From CAIXPS01 sp034430115 (lineage in GTDB: Bacteria > Chloroflexota > Anaerolineae > J036 > Brachytrichaceae): 64,000 nt of DNA. Location: NCBI GenBank assembly GCA_034430115.1, contig DAOUFG010000005.1, positions 3,228 through 67,227 of the forward strand, in the 5' to 3' direction. The translations under genes were made by a program, and so were the position numbers. Positions 43,162-52,813 of the stretch are shown one piece after another. The notes below the pieces were generated by a model. It saw nothing but the letters and a program-made list of their open reading frames with translations. It was not told the origin of the DNA and made no database searches. Each line of letters begins with the position of its first letter. The first letter of the stretch is position 1.

Positions 43162-44658
43162 ATGTGTGGGATCGCGGGGACATATCGTGCGAACTCAAAA
43201 AAAGATGTTAAACGGATGACCGAGCAATTGCGGCATCGTGGCCCCGATGGGTCGGGCGTCATCAATACACCCGGGGCCACCTTGGGGCACACCCGCCTCG
43301 CGATCCTGGATGTGGATTTCGGGCAGCAGCCCATGCAATATGGGCATCACTGGATCAGCTTCAACGGCGAAATCTATAACCACGCGGATTTGCGCGCCCG
43401 GCATCTGGCTGGCGAAAGGTTCAACACGCGCACGGACACCGAAACCGTCTTGCGGCTATACACCAAGTATGGGCCGCGCTGCATCGACCTGCTGGATGGG
43501 ATGTTTGCCTTTGCCGTGATCGAAGACGGCGGGCTATTCCTGGCGCGCGACCCGCTCGGTATCAAGCCGCTGTACTATGGCTCGCACAATGATACGTTGG
43601 TGTTCGCCTCGGAGATCAAATCACTGACCAAGCTCACCAACGATATTCACGAATTCCCCGCCGGGCACTGGTTTCACACCCTGCTCGGAATGCACCGTTA
43701 CTACGGGGCCGAACAATACTTTGAGCAACAGGACCAGTTCAATACCCTGGAAGAGGCCCTCCCAGCCATCGACGAGACACTCCAAAACTCGGTGCACAAA
43801 CGGCTGATGTCGGACGTGCCACTCGGCGTTAGCCTGAGCGGAGGTCTGGATAGCAGCATCATTTCGGCGCTGGCACGCGAGTCCATCGAACAGCTCGATT
43901 CGTTCGCCGTAGGTGTGGATGGCAGTTCCGACCTGGCCGCAGCGCAAGAAGTAGCCAATTTCCTGGGCACGCGCCATCACGAGTATGTCTATACCCAACA
44001 CGACATGCTGCAAGCGCTGCCCAAGGTGCTCTTCAGCCTGGAATCGTTCGACCCGGCCCTGGTGCGGAGCGCCATCCCGAATTACTTCCTGGCGCGCCTG
44101 GCCGCCGACCATGTCAAGGTGATCCTCAGTGGCGAAGGCGCAGACGAACTATATGCCGGTTATGCCTACCTGGGCAAAGTGCGCGAGCCTGCCGCACTAC
44201 AGGCGGAGATGATCTCGATCACCAGCAGCCTGCATAACACCAATCTGCAACGGGCGGATCGCATGTCGATGGCGTTTGGTTTGGAAATGCGAGTGCCATT
44301 CCTGGACGTTGCCTCGGTGGGGCTGGCGTTCAGCTTGCCTGCGGAATGGAAACTCCATCAACCGGGCTGGCGCGAAAAGACGCTCCTGCGCCGCACCTTT
44401 GCAGATCGCTTGCCCACGCGAATCGTCAATCGGCCCAAGGAGAAATTCTCCAAGGGGGCCGGCTCGTCGGACATGATCGCCCACCTGGCGGATGAAACCA
44501 TCAGCAATGCAGAGTTCACTGCTGAAAAGGCGCGCTTGCAACGCGACTGGGATTACCGCCTGCCCAGTAAAGAAGCACTCTATTACTACCGCACTCTGCA
44601 TGACTACTATCGCGACGAATGGATCATGCCCACGATGGGCCATAGCCGCAGCATCTAG
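43162..44658 (+). CDS. Asparagine-synthetase-B-like glutamine amidotransferase
   Basis: 498 residues. Cys2 is the glutaminase nucleophile (MCGIAG); LRHRGPDGSG, NGEIYNH and the SGGLDSSI PP-loop (about 223-232) place it in the class II GATase/asparagine synthase group. It uses glutamine nitrogen and ATP to form an amide. The length is short for AsnB (about 550), so the target may be a carboxylate other than aspartate. GGAGG lies six bases before ATG. Its place after a B12 protein and an opine dehydrogenase suggests amidation of an unusual amino acid, not ordinary asparagine synthesis; that is an inference. Confidence 0.88.
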   Translation: MCGIAGTYRANSKKDVKRMTEQLRHRGPDGSGVINTPGATLGHTRLAILDVDFGQQPMQYGHHWISFNGEIYNHADLRARHLAGERFNTRTDTETVLRLYTKYGPRCIDLLDGMFAFAVIEDGGLFLARDPLGIKPLYYGSHNDTLVFASEIKSLTKLTNDIHEFPAGHWFHTLLGMHRYYGAEQYFEQQDQFNTLEEALPAIDETLQNSVHKRLMSDVPLGVSLSGGLDSSIISALARESIEQLDSFAVGVDGSSDLAAAQEVANFLGTRHHEYVYTQHDMLQALPKVLFSLESFDPALVRSAIPNYFLARLAADHVKVILSGEGADELYAGYAYLGKVREPAALQAEMISITSSLHNTNLQRADRMSMAFGLEMRVPFLDVASVGLAFSLPAEWKLHQPGWREKTLLRRTFADRLPTRIVNRPKEKFSKGAGSSDMIAHLADETISNAEFTAEKARLQRDWDYRLPSKEALYYYRTLHDYYRDEWIMPTMGHSRSI

Positions 44659-44727
44659 CGCCGTTGCTGGTCTATAGAGATCACCGCCGTAATAAGTATG
44701 GTTTAATGGCGGCTGCACCTAACTCCT

Positions 44728-46083
44728 ATGAAACTTCGACGCTTGAGTACGGAGCAGCAGATCGAGGTCTACAAATCGATCCGCCGGGCGGCTAGACCGG
44801 ATGCAGACTACTTTGTCATGATCGGGCTGGCCGCGGCCATTGCATCGTTTGGGTTATTGGCCAATAGCCCCGCCGTCATTATTGGCGCGATGCTGGTCGC
44901 ACCGTTGATGTCGGCTGTCATCGGCCTGGGCATGGGCATCGTCATGGGAGACATGGCGCTGTTGAAGCTGGCAGCCAACGCGGCAGCACGCGGCGTGCTT
45001 CTTGCTGTTGGTGTAGGGTTCCTGGCCGGGCTATTGCCAATGAATACGGCGCCCACCGCCGAAGTGCTGAGCCGCACCCAACCCACGTTGCTCGACCTGG
45101 GCGTGGCGCTTATCTCGGGCACCGCCGGCGCCTACGCTTTGTGCCGTAACGACGTCTCCGCAGCACTACCAGGTGTCGCCATTGCGGTTGCCCTGGTGCC
45201 GCCGCTGGCAACGATGGGCATTGGCCTATCGAGCGGCAGTGTCAGCATCGCCGGGGGCGCATCGCTCCTGTTCCTGACGAACCTGATCGCAATTTGCGCC
45301 GCCAGCGCAATTGTGTTTCTATTGTTCGGCTTCAGGCCCTCGGCGGGACGCATGGCCGTGTTACGTACCGGCGTCTTTTGGACCACTATCCTGCTGCTCG
45401 CGACGTCGGTCATATTGGCCATCTTGACGATTCATGTCATCAATCAAACCAGGTTCCAACAGGCCGTGAATGACGCCGTGAACGCCGAAGTCGATAACCT
45501 TCCAAACATCACCCTGGTGAGTTTCAAGTCGGAAGAAACGCCGGACGGCATCATCCACCTGGAGATTACGGTGCGCTCGCCGGGCGACGTCACACACCAG
45601 CAGACGGTGGCGTTGCAAAAGGGCATCGCCGGGCGGCTGAATCGCACGGTGGCGTTGCTACTCGCCGTCGTCCCGATCACGCAGTTGGACCCCTTCGTGC
45701 CGCCGACACCGACACCCACCCCCACCCTTACGCCAAGCGCTACGCCGGGGCCGACCTCAACCAGCACCGCCACGCCAACCTCCACACCCACGGCGACGCC
45801 GACGCCCACCGCAACGCCGACAGCCACCCCTACGCCAACGCCAACGGCAACGCCCACGCCGACCCCGACGCCGGTGATTGGTCGAATTGGCAACACGGGC
45901 GGCCAGGGAGCCTACGTGCGCATTTCGCCGGAAGGTGCCATCATCGGCGCCTGGAGCGAGGGCACGCGCGCCGTCATCCTGGAACGCAGCACCGCCACCG
46001 ACGGCACCGAATGGCTCCATTTGCGCGACGTCACCGGGAGCGAAGGCTGGGTATCTGCCAGGTATTTCTTGATGAATGCGTGA
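44728..46083 (+). CDS. DUF389 membrane protein with TP-rich linker and SH3-like domain
   Basis: 451 residues. Nine or so hydrophobic helices (about 25-240) have the DUF389 pattern (LLANSPAVIIGAMLVAPLMS). A DUF389 regulatory part follows (about 240-325), then a Thr-Pro repeat linker of roughly 55 residues (about 327-385). A C-terminal bacterial SH3 module (about 388-450; AYVRISPEGAIIGAWSEGT, GWVSARYF) probably binds the cell wall or peptides outside the membrane. The SH3 and linker indicate an export-facing C-terminus. Function unknown. Confidence 0.87.
   Translation: MKLRRLSTEQQIEVYKSIRRAARPDADYFVMIGLAAAIASFGLLANSPAVIIGAMLVAPLMSAVIGLGMGIVMGDMALLKLAANAAARGVLLAVGVGFLAGLLPMNTAPTAEVLSRTQPTLLDLGVALISGTAGAYALCRNDVSAALPGVAIAVALVPPLATMGIGLSSGSVSIAGGASLLFLTNLIAICAASAIVFLLFGFRPSAGRMAVLRTGVFWTTILLLATSVILAILTIHVINQTRFQQAVNDAVNAEVDNLPNITLVSFKSEETPDGIIHLEITVRSPGDVTHQQTVALQKGIAGRLNRTVALLLAVVPITQLDPFVPPTPTPTPTLTPSATPGPTSTSTATPTSTPTATPTPTATPTATPTPTPTATPTPTPTPVIGRIGNTGGQGAYVRISPEGAIIGAWSEGTRAVILERSTATDGTEWLHLRDVTGSEGWVSARYFLMNA
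45703..45875 (+). repeat. Thr-Pro codon repeat (ACG/ACC-CCN) in the DUF389 gene
   Basis: About 55 codons alternate Thr and Pro with some Ser and Ala, in period-6 repeats built on ACGCC and CACCGACGCC. It is an in-frame low-complexity linker, and length variation by slippage is likely. Confidence 0.85.
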
Positions 46084-46135
46084 GGGCCGCCCTAAGAGAT
46101 GCTTGCCACTCGCCTGGCTATACTAAAATGAGCGA

Positions 46136-46810
46136 ATGAGCGATTTGACTCGTATCATCCTGGTAGATGACCATGCTATTCTGCGCCAGGGCACGGCAGA
46201 GCTACTCCGCCGCGAGCCCGACCTGGAAGTCGTTGGACAGGCTGGCGACGGGCAGGCGGCGATTGACCTTGTGCAAGAATTGCGCCCCGACATCGTGGTG
46301 ATGGACGTGCGCATGCCGGGCATGTCGGGTGTCGAAGCAACGCGCCGGATTCACGAGTTATTCCCCAACGTGCAGGTGCTGGTGCTCACGGCACACGACG
46401 ACGACCAATATGTCTTTTCACTGCTAGAGGCGGGTGCGTGCGGCTACCTGCTCAAAAGCGCTCCCGTTGCGGAACTCGTCAAGGCGATTCGCCTGGTGAA
46501 AGCGGGTGAATCGCCCCTGGACCCCATCATCGCCCGCAAAATCGTCACACGCATGAACGGCACGCCTGAAAAACCCGTCTCGCAACATAGCGACACATCC
46601 CTGGTGGAAGAGCTTTCCGCACGCGAACAAGAGGTGCTAAAAATGCTGGCCCAGGGGTTGAGCAACCGGGCCATCGGCGAGGCGCTGTTCATCAGCGACC
46701 GCACCGTCCAGGCCCACCTGACCAATATCTATGCCAAGATGGGCGTCACAACCCGGCTCGACGCGGTGCTGACGGCGATCCGGCGTGGTATGCTCACCCT
46801 GGAACCATAA
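46136..46810 (+). CDS. NarL/FixJ-family response regulator
   Basis: 224 residues. Receiver: VDDHA near the start, phospho-Asp57 in VVMDVRMPG, Lys in LLKSAP region (about 112). LuxR-type HTH at about 160-215 (LSAREQEVLKMLAQGLSNRAIG, SDRTVQAHLTNIYAKMGV). Partner of the NarX-like kinase that starts 11 bases downstream. Confidence 0.93.
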   Translation: MSDLTRIILVDDHAILRQGTAELLRREPDLEVVGQAGDGQAAIDLVQELRPDIVVMDVRMPGMSGVEATRRIHELFPNVQVLVLTAHDDDQYVFSLLEAGACGYLLKSAPVAELVKAIRLVKAGESPLDPIIARKIVTRMNGTPEKPVSQHSDTSLVEELSAREQEVLKMLAQGLSNRAIGEALFISDRTVQAHLTNIYAKMGVTTRLDAVLTAIRRGMLTLEP

Positions 46811-46821
46811 TCCCCTGAAAC

Positions 46822-48561
46822 ATGGCATCACCTCCTGCTCGCCAGCACTCACTGCTCGCGCACTCGGTTATATGGGTCGTGTTGCCTTTCTCTATACTGA
46901 TCCTGGGCGTCGCAATCGCGGGGATCGTCACCTATCAACAATCCGTCACCGACCTGCTCATGGACCGCGACAGGCAAGTTGCGGCACTGGCTGCCGATAG
47001 CGTCTCGGAGGGGCTGGAAGGCTATCAGCGCGTGCTGATTGCGCTGGCAAGCAACGAGGACATTCATTCCAATTCCGACGCCATTCGCCGGCGCGCTATC
47101 AGAACGGCCGGCACCGCCCTCTCCATTTTCAACGCCGGCGTGCTGGTGGTTGACGCAGAGGGCGAGGTATTGACAAGCATCCCCGCCAACGCGACTGATG
47201 TCTTGCGCAACATCAGCCAGCAAGATTACTTTGTCAATACACGCGACAAGCGCGCCCCTTTTTTCAGCCACGTCATCACCTCCTCCATCACCGGCGAGCC
47301 GATGATCGTGGCATCCGTGCCCATTACAGGGCGCAATGACGCCTTCGCGGGAGTGCTATTGGGAGCGGTCTACCTGCGCTCATCCTCGCTGGGGGACCTG
47401 GTGAAAAACCTCATCGTGGGCAATGATGGCCTGGCATACATCGTGGGTCAACGAGGCACGGTCATCTATCACAACGATTCAGCCGTCATCGGCGCAAATT
47501 ACAACTGGCATCCTTCCGTGGCACTGGTCAACAAGGGAAATAGCGGGGGCTTGCTTTGGCAAACGGAGGACGGCCACCGCTTTGTCGACGGCTATGCCCC
47601 AATCCCCAGCACAGGTTGGGGATTGATCGTGCAAGAGTCATGGGATGTGGCTATCGCCTCAACCCAGGCAAACTTCATCCTCTTGACCATTGTCGCCATG
47701 GCGGCCACGGTAGGGGCAATCATCGCGCTGTGGCTCGGTGTGCGCCAGATCACCACTCCCGTACAAATGATCGCCCGGCAGACCAGTCGCCTGGCCGCAG
47801 GCAAAACCATTGAACCCATTCGAAGCAGCCGGATCACGGAAGTCGATACGCTAAGCCGGGCATTCAGCCACATGGCAGGCCAGATCGACACCTACAGGGC
47901 AGGCCTGCGGCGTTATGTAGGCGCCATTACCGATTCCCAGGAAGACGAAAGGCGCCGTATTTCACGCGAACTGCACGACGAGACGATCCAAAGCTTGATG
48001 GCGATTGGCAGGCGGATTGAGCTTTATGAGGCATCGGAACAGGATGCTCACCGGCTGGAGCAGCTCGAAGAACTGCACGATATGATGGATGAGACGGTGG
48101 ACAATGTACGGCAAATAAGCCGCGACCTGCGCCCCCTGGTCCTGGACGACCTTGGGATCGTTCCGGCACTCCGCACACTGATACGTGCTGCGCGCGAAGG
48201 CGAAGGCGGCATGCCGGTGACAAAACTGGAAGTCACCGGCTCCCCCTTACAACTGAGCCCCGAACAAGAGCTGGCCATCTACCGCATCACCCAGGAAGCA
48301 CTCAACAACATCCGCAAACACTCCGGCGCAGCCAACGTGGAGATCGGCCTGGCTTACGATGTTGATAGTGTGCATTTACAGGTCGTTGACGACGGCAATG
48401 GGTTCAGCCTGCCCGCTTCGTTGGCGGAATTGGCCGAAGCAGGGCATTTTGGCTTGATGGGAATACAGGAACGTGTATGGGCCGCCGGCGGAACATTAGC
48501 CATCGAGACCGCCCCCGGGCGGGGAACGCGCATCAGCGTAAGCATTCTCGTGGGCAATTAG
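46822..48561 (+). CDS. NarX-like sensor histidine kinase with extracytoplasmic dCache-type domain
   Basis: 579 residues. Membrane helix at about 13-33, extracytoplasmic Cache-like region (about 40-270), second helix at about 285-307, HAMP to about 360, then HisKA_3 with His385 in RRISRELHDET and an HATPase. It should phosphorylate the NarL-type regulator encoded immediately upstream, closely spaced. The ligand is unknown. Confidence 0.92.
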   Translation: MASPPARQHSLLAHSVIWVVLPFSILILGVAIAGIVTYQQSVTDLLMDRDRQVAALAADSVSEGLEGYQRVLIALASNEDIHSNSDAIRRRAIRTAGTALSIFNAGVLVVDAEGEVLTSIPANATDVLRNISQQDYFVNTRDKRAPFFSHVITSSITGEPMIVASVPITGRNDAFAGVLLGAVYLRSSSLGDLVKNLIVGNDGLAYIVGQRGTVIYHNDSAVIGANYNWHPSVALVNKGNSGGLLWQTEDGHRFVDGYAPIPSTGWGLIVQESWDVAIASTQANFILLTIVAMAATVGAIIALWLGVRQITTPVQMIARQTSRLAAGKTIEPIRSSRITEVDTLSRAFSHMAGQIDTYRAGLRRYVGAITDSQEDERRRISRELHDETIQSLMAIGRRIELYEASEQDAHRLEQLEELHDMMDETVDNVRQISRDLRPLVLDDLGIVPALRTLIRAAREGEGGMPVTKLEVTGSPLQLSPEQELAIYRITQEALNNIRKHSGAANVEIGLAYDVDSVHLQVVDDGNGFSLPASLAELAEAGHFGLMGIQERVWAAGGTLAIETAPGRGTRISVSILVGN

Positions 48562-48784
48562 CCACCCAGCAATGAGCAATTCCGCGTATTCGCGCTAAGC
48601 ACGACGGCGCTTGCCTGGCTCACGCACATTGATTATGCTCCACAAAAGGAGCCCCTTGAGTGACTCAACCAGTTCATATTCTTAACGGTGCCGTTTTCCC
48701 CGTAACGGCATTGAAAGCATGAGTTGGATGAGTTGCTCAAGGCGGCAACAGTCATGTTTCAGTTTGTGACGGAGGCAAATATCT

Positions 48785-49765
48785 GTGGCGGAGATGCAGC
48801 TTGATAGCGCTGCCAGGCCGATGCACATCGTGATCAGCGTTGATACGTCGGCGCATACCCTGGCAGGAGCACACTTTGTGCATGATCTGTTGCCACCGTC
48901 CGGAAGCCGCGTCACCGTGCTGGGGACGCTCGACCCGGGGCGATCTCGCATGCAGCCCGAAATGCTCAGATCGATGAACAAGGTGACGTCGATCCTCGAA
49001 AGTAAGAATATCGAGATCAAAACCGACTTGTTGCGCGGCCACAGGATCGATCAGTTGCTGCAATTCACCCAGCAACATCCGGCAGATCTCCTGATCATCG
49101 GTGCCAACGGGTTGCGCACTCACTTTGGCATCTTCATGAATGGGGCACCCCAACAACTGGTGGAGACGGCTCACTGCCCGGTACTGGTGGCCCGCGCGAG
49201 CTATACCCACCTGCAACATGTCTTGCTTGCGGTGGATTTCACATGGTCCAGCCGGAGAGCCATTCGTTACCTGGCGCAGTTTCATCTGCCCGCCTCGACC
49301 AAGGTGACCGTGATGCACGTGAAGCCACCGGAAACCGATGCAGATATCGATCCCTATATGGCAAGCGTTGACCCTCAACTGTTGGGCAAAAAGGATAGTC
49401 TGCCCATCTTGCGAAACCTGTTCGAGGCCAGGTTACACCCACAAGAAAAATGGCTGCAAACCAGCCAGGGTGTTTTACGCTACGCCATCGAGGTCTTGCG
49501 GGCCGCGGGGATTAAGGCCAATAGCGTCGTCACACATGGCGATGCCGCAACGACGATTACGAACTACGCGCGACGGCATCACGTGGACCTCGTCATTGCC
49601 GGCTCGCGCACGATCAGCCAGGTGGCCAGTTGGATCACTGGGGATATCACGCGCAAACTCATCCACAACGCAGGCTGCGCTGTTCTGATCGTAAAAGAGA
49701 GCATGGGAGATGGGGAGCACTCTCACGCTTCATACAAGACCGAATCTCTAAGAAGCGTGCTGTAA
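48785..49765 (+). CDS. Universal stress protein, two tandem UspA domains
   Basis: 326 residues: two UspA folds (about 12-150 and 151-312), each with the strand and the ATP-loop region (first GANGLRTHFGIFMNGAP; second AGSRTISQVASWITGD). The first keeps a G-x2-G-x10-GA-like pattern; the second lacks the usual Gly and Ser and may not bind ATP. A GTG start at 48785 follows GGAGG by 9 bases; the ATG at 48794 is an alternative. Confidence 0.88.
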   Translation: MAEMQLDSAARPMHIVISVDTSAHTLAGAHFVHDLLPPSGSRVTVLGTLDPGRSRMQPEMLRSMNKVTSILESKNIEIKTDLLRGHRIDQLLQFTQQHPADLLIIGANGLRTHFGIFMNGAPQQLVETAHCPVLVARASYTHLQHVLLAVDFTWSSRRAIRYLAQFHLPASTKVTVMHVKPPETDADIDPYMASVDPQLLGKKDSLPILRNLFEARLHPQEKWLQTSQGVLRYAIEVLRAAGIKANSVVTHGDAATTITNYARRHHVDLVIAGSRTISQVASWITGDITRKLIHNAGCAVLIVKESMGDGEHSHASYKTESLRSVL

Positions 49766-49800
49766 TGCCTTGACGAGACGTACCGGGTGGGAGGAATGTC

Positions 49801-50292
49801 GTGAATATGTCCTTCTTAGCAACCGAGCTTAGCAGTTCTTCCAGCGTTGAAAGGCGGCGTGCCAGGGTGGCACTTGCCGAGCTGGGAACGGAGGCCATCC
49901 CAGCGCTCACACGAGCGCTCTCGAATGCCTCTCCACTGGTGCGCCAGGAGGCCGTGAAAGCACTTGAAGCGATTGGTGATGACGCCGCCGCAAAAGGGTT
50001 GATCCAGGCCATGCAAGACCCGGATGCCGGCGTGCGCTGGTTGGCGGCGGAGTCCCTGGCACATCTGGGGCCGGTTGGGTTACGCCCGCTCCTAGGTGCC
50101 CTGATCTGCAATGATCGGTTGATCTGGCTGCGTGAAGGAGCACACCACGTGTTGCACTTCTACGCCGGCGAGCTTAATCGCCCGCTCGAACAGCTCATGA
50201 GCGCGCTTGAAGAAAGCGACGCGTCGATCCCGCTGACGTGGGATGCCCGCGTAGCGCTCGATTCGCTCCCCTCACCTTCGACACACCTCTGA
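49801..50292 (+). CDS. HEAT/PBS-lyase-repeat protein
   Basis: 163 residues, with a GTG start at 49801 six bases after GGAGG. Two clear HEAT repeats (ALAELGTEAIPALTRALSN, EALKALEAIGDDAAAKGL-like) of the EZ-HEAT type run over about 20-110, with a less regular end. It probably mediates protein binding. It sits 35 bases after the universal stress gene and is likely cotranscribed. Confidence 0.82.
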   Translation: MNMSFLATELSSSSSVERRRARVALAELGTEAIPALTRALSNASPLVRQEAVKALEAIGDDAAAKGLIQAMQDPDAGVRWLAAESLAHLGPVGLRPLLGALICNDRLIWLREGAHHVLHFYAGELNRPLEQLMSALEESDASIPLTWDARVALDSLPSPSTHL

Positions 50293-50534
50293 AACACGAC
50301 CAGGTCACGCGCGCACCGACACGACATTCCCCATAGATTGAGTCCTACTCCTCCTTTGGATGGATTCACTGTAGCATCGTCCGGCATATCGTTATGGCCT
50401 GCAATACATGTACAACGATTTGCTCAACACAGGTGAAGCGTTGGGGGTGACTGTGCCCCACTGCCTGTCGCTCAAAGACTACGTAGATCATGCTCCCAGA
50501 CAATGGGGCTAATCCAACAAAGAACTATAAATAA

Positions 50535-50996
50535 ATGCTCATCGTCATCTTTTATCTCGCCGGGCTCGTCGTGGCCTGCGCAATGGCGCTACTTACGAAC
50601 CAACCACAAACAACCTCGTCCATAGCGGGCGTGATGCTGCAATACTTTCTGCCGATCGGCGTCGGGTTGCCTCTGCTCATCAGCGGGCTGGGGCACGTCT
50701 TTCAGAGCGACCTGGCCGCGAAACGCCTGGGCTGGCCCACAGGCAACCCATTCCAAAAGGAGTTGGGCTTCTGGGACTTTGCCGCCGGGGTCATCGCGAT
50801 TCTATCTTTCTGGCAACACGGCCCGTTTTGGCTGGCCACGATCATCGTCAACGTGCTCTTCTGGGTACTGGCGGGAGGGCTGCACGCCTGGGAACTGCTA
50901 CGTCATAAGAACATTCGCGCCGATAACGCCATCACGGCGATCGTGGATTTCCTGGTCCCGATCACGCTAGTCATTCTCTATGCGCTGAGCGCATGA
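50535..50996 (+). CDS. DUF6790-like small membrane protein
   Basis: 153 residues, four hydrophobic helices (about 5-25, 33-52, 80-105 and 132-150) separated by short loops with GLGHVFQSDLAA and GNPFQKELGFWDFAAGV. It resembles the DUF6790 family. Function unknown. It converges on the minus-strand oxidoreductase with a 7-base gap. Confidence 0.72.
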   Translation: MLIVIFYLAGLVVACAMALLTNQPQTTSSIAGVMLQYFLPIGVGLPLLISGLGHVFQSDLAAKRLGWPTGNPFQKELGFWDFAAGVIAILSFWQHGPFWLATIIVNVLFWVLAGGLHAWELLRHKNIRADNAITAIVDFLVPITLVILYALSA

Positions 50997-51003
50997 ACCA
51001 ACT

Positions 51004-51990
51004 TCAGAGCGCTACGACTGTGTGCTGGTGCGCCGAGGCCACGATGGCTTCGGCCACTTGTATATCACCCAGGGTGAGTTGCGGGCTGTTACGGCAAGTC
51101 GCCCGGCCATCTAACGCAGCGATGAACGTGCGGGCCTGGACGTCAAAAGCATTTGGCCCCGCGCGGAAGTCGTGCGTTTCCAGCACTTCCGCGCCATAGT
51201 GGATCACGACCCCAGCGCCGCCCTCGTCGGGCCGCACATCCAGCGCCCCTTGCGTGCCGATGAAGGTGGCCTGCCAGGCCGGCAAGCCGCCCGGCTTCAC
51301 AAAGCCGGCCGTCATGTTACACAGCACGTCATCCTGGAATAGCAAATTTGCGACGCAATTTTCCTCATTCACCAGTCCTGGCGCGGTATGCTTCTTGCGA
51401 TTGGCAAACGCCGAGACGGCCTGCACATCGCCCATGATCCAGCGCACGGGGTTGATGAAGCAATAGGTCATGTGCGTCAGAGGCATACCGCCGCTGGTTT
51501 GTTGCTGGTAATACCAGGTGTTGGGCTGGCCATCCCATAGCGCAAGCGTGTGCACCGCGACCAGCCGGCCCAATGCGCCGCCCTCGACCACGGATTTGGC
51601 ATATTCCCAGGCTGGGCTATAGCGCGCCTCGAAGCCGGCCTCCACCGTCAAATGATGGTGTTGGGCCAGGCCCACGATCTGTTGCGCCGTCTGCACACTG
51701 GTGGACAACGTCCCGCCGATCAAAACGTGGTGCTGCTGTTCCAGCGCCCATAACACGATCTGGTCCTGCGTTTCATGCGGCACTTCCACCAAAATCGCAT
51801 CAGGCTGTGTGCCGGCGAGTTGTGTGTAGTCGTCGAAATAGGTTTCGCAGCCTATCTCGGCGCTGAATTTGCGCGCTGTTTCCAGATGACGTGCCGCGAC
51901 GCCACAAATCATCACCTGCCCTGTCGAAAGCAGCGCGCGAGCGCGCACACGTGCCATGCCCCCGGCCCCTGCAATTGCGATGCGCTTCAT
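51004..51990 (-). CDS. Gfo/Idh/MocA-family oxidoreductase
   Basis: 328 residues from ATG 51990, six bases after GGGAG. Rossmann loop GAGGMARVRARALL at about 7-20; EVPHETQ and GFEARYSPAWEYAK (about 140-150) are the usual later motifs. It probably oxidises a sugar or inositol derivative with NAD(P); a link to the inositol-phosphate synthase of this window is possible but distant. A terminator lies between it and the peroxiredoxin upstream. Confidence 0.85.
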   Translation of the reverse strand: MKRIAIAGAGGMARVRARALLSTGQVMICGVAARHLETARKFSAEIGCETYFDDYTQLAGTQPDAILVEVPHETQDQIVLWALEQQHHVLIGGTLSTSVQTAQQIVGLAQHHHLTVEAGFEARYSPAWEYAKSVVEGGALGRLVAVHTLALWDGQPNTWYYQQQTSGGMPLTHMTYCFINPVRWIMGDVQAVSAFANRKKHTAPGLVNEENCVANLLFQDDVLCNMTAGFVKPGGLPAWQATFIGTQGALDVRPDEGGAGVVIHYGAEVLETHDFRAGPNAFDVQARTFIAALDGRATCRNSPQLTLGDIQVAEAIVASAHQHTVVAL

Positions 51991-52003
51991 GAAAGCTCCC
52001 AAT

Positions 52004-52035
52004 GAAAAACCCCAGCAGAACGAATCTGCTGGGGT
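52004..52035 (-). terminator. Intrinsic terminator after peroxiredoxin gene
   Basis: ACCCCAGCAG and CTGCTGGGGT (10 bp, 7-base loop). On the minus strand a TTTTT run follows at 52004-52008, 18 bases after the peroxiredoxin stop codon. Confidence 0.85.
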
Positions 52036-52052
52036 CCGGAATTGATGATTGG

Positions 52053-52664
52053 TCAGACCTCTTTTACTATTGCCCCGGGTGTCCACACTTCCCACACGCG
52101 GCCCACCAGGTTCGAGCCGGGGCTGAGCGCGGGTTGATTGGGCTGCCAACCGGCGGGCGTCAACTCGCCGGTGTCGCGCACGTGCTGGAATGCGCGCAGT
52201 TCGCGCAGCATCTCGTTCACGTTGCGGCCCACCGTGTGCGACAACGCTTCCATGGCCTGGATGACACCATCCGGGTCGATCACGAAATCACCACGCACGT
52301 TCATGCCGGTGTCTTCGTCATACACGTTGTAAGCTGTTCCGATCAAACCACGCGGATCGGAGAGCATTGGGAAGGGCACACCACCCGGCACCATCTTTGA
52401 CAGTTCTTCTTCCTGCCACATCTTGTGGGTAAAACGGCTATCGGTGCTGATGGCAAGCACTTCCACGCCCAACGCTTTGAAATCGGGGTATCTCGAAGCA
52501 ATGGCCGCTAACTCCGTTGGACACACAAAAGTGAAGTCGGCCGGATAGAAACAGATAAAGACCCATCTGCCTTTGAAATCAGAGAGCCTAATTGTCTTGA
52601 AGTCACCATCCACATAGGCGGTGGCTTCAAAGTTCGGAGCCGGCTTGCCAATTCGACACGTCAT
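52053..52664 (-). CDS. AhpC/TSA-family peroxiredoxin lacking the usual resolving Cys
   Basis: 203 residues from ATG 52664, behind GGAGG. The peroxidatic site is Cys48 in DFTFVCPTE, with Pro and Thr and the catalytic Arg in DPRG. In typical 2-Cys enzymes the C-terminal resolving Cys lies in VCPAGW; here the matching stretch is ELTPAGW. Cys3 and Cys38 are the remaining Cys, so it may work as a 1-Cys enzyme or with an external thiol. It is separate from the Prx6-type enzyme at 32671. Confidence 0.9.
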   Translation of the reverse strand: MTCRIGKPAPNFEATAYVDGDFKTIRLSDFKGRWVFICFYPADFTFVCPTELAAIASRYPDFKALGVEVLAISTDSRFTHKMWQEEELSKMVPGGVPFPMLSDPRGLIGTAYNVYDEDTGMNVRGDFVIDPDGVIQAMEALSHTVGRNVNEMLRELRAFQHVRDTGELTPAGWQPNQPALSPGSNLVGRVWEVWTPGAIVKEV

Positions 52665-52813
52665 CTTTTGAACTCCTCCATGCACCAAAACGTACAACCA
52701 TAGACGCTGAGGTTTGCCATGGATGCCCGGTTACAGCGCAGCCCAATTATAGTGTGATGAGGCTTACTTGACCTCCCGTGGGCTGATGCCCTGTGGCCCT
52801 GTGTCATGGATAG

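Noticed and set aside
45703..45875. Periodic repeat that might be taken for a CRISPR or minisatellite
   Set aside because: It is an in-frame Thr-Pro linker with no repeat/spacer structure.
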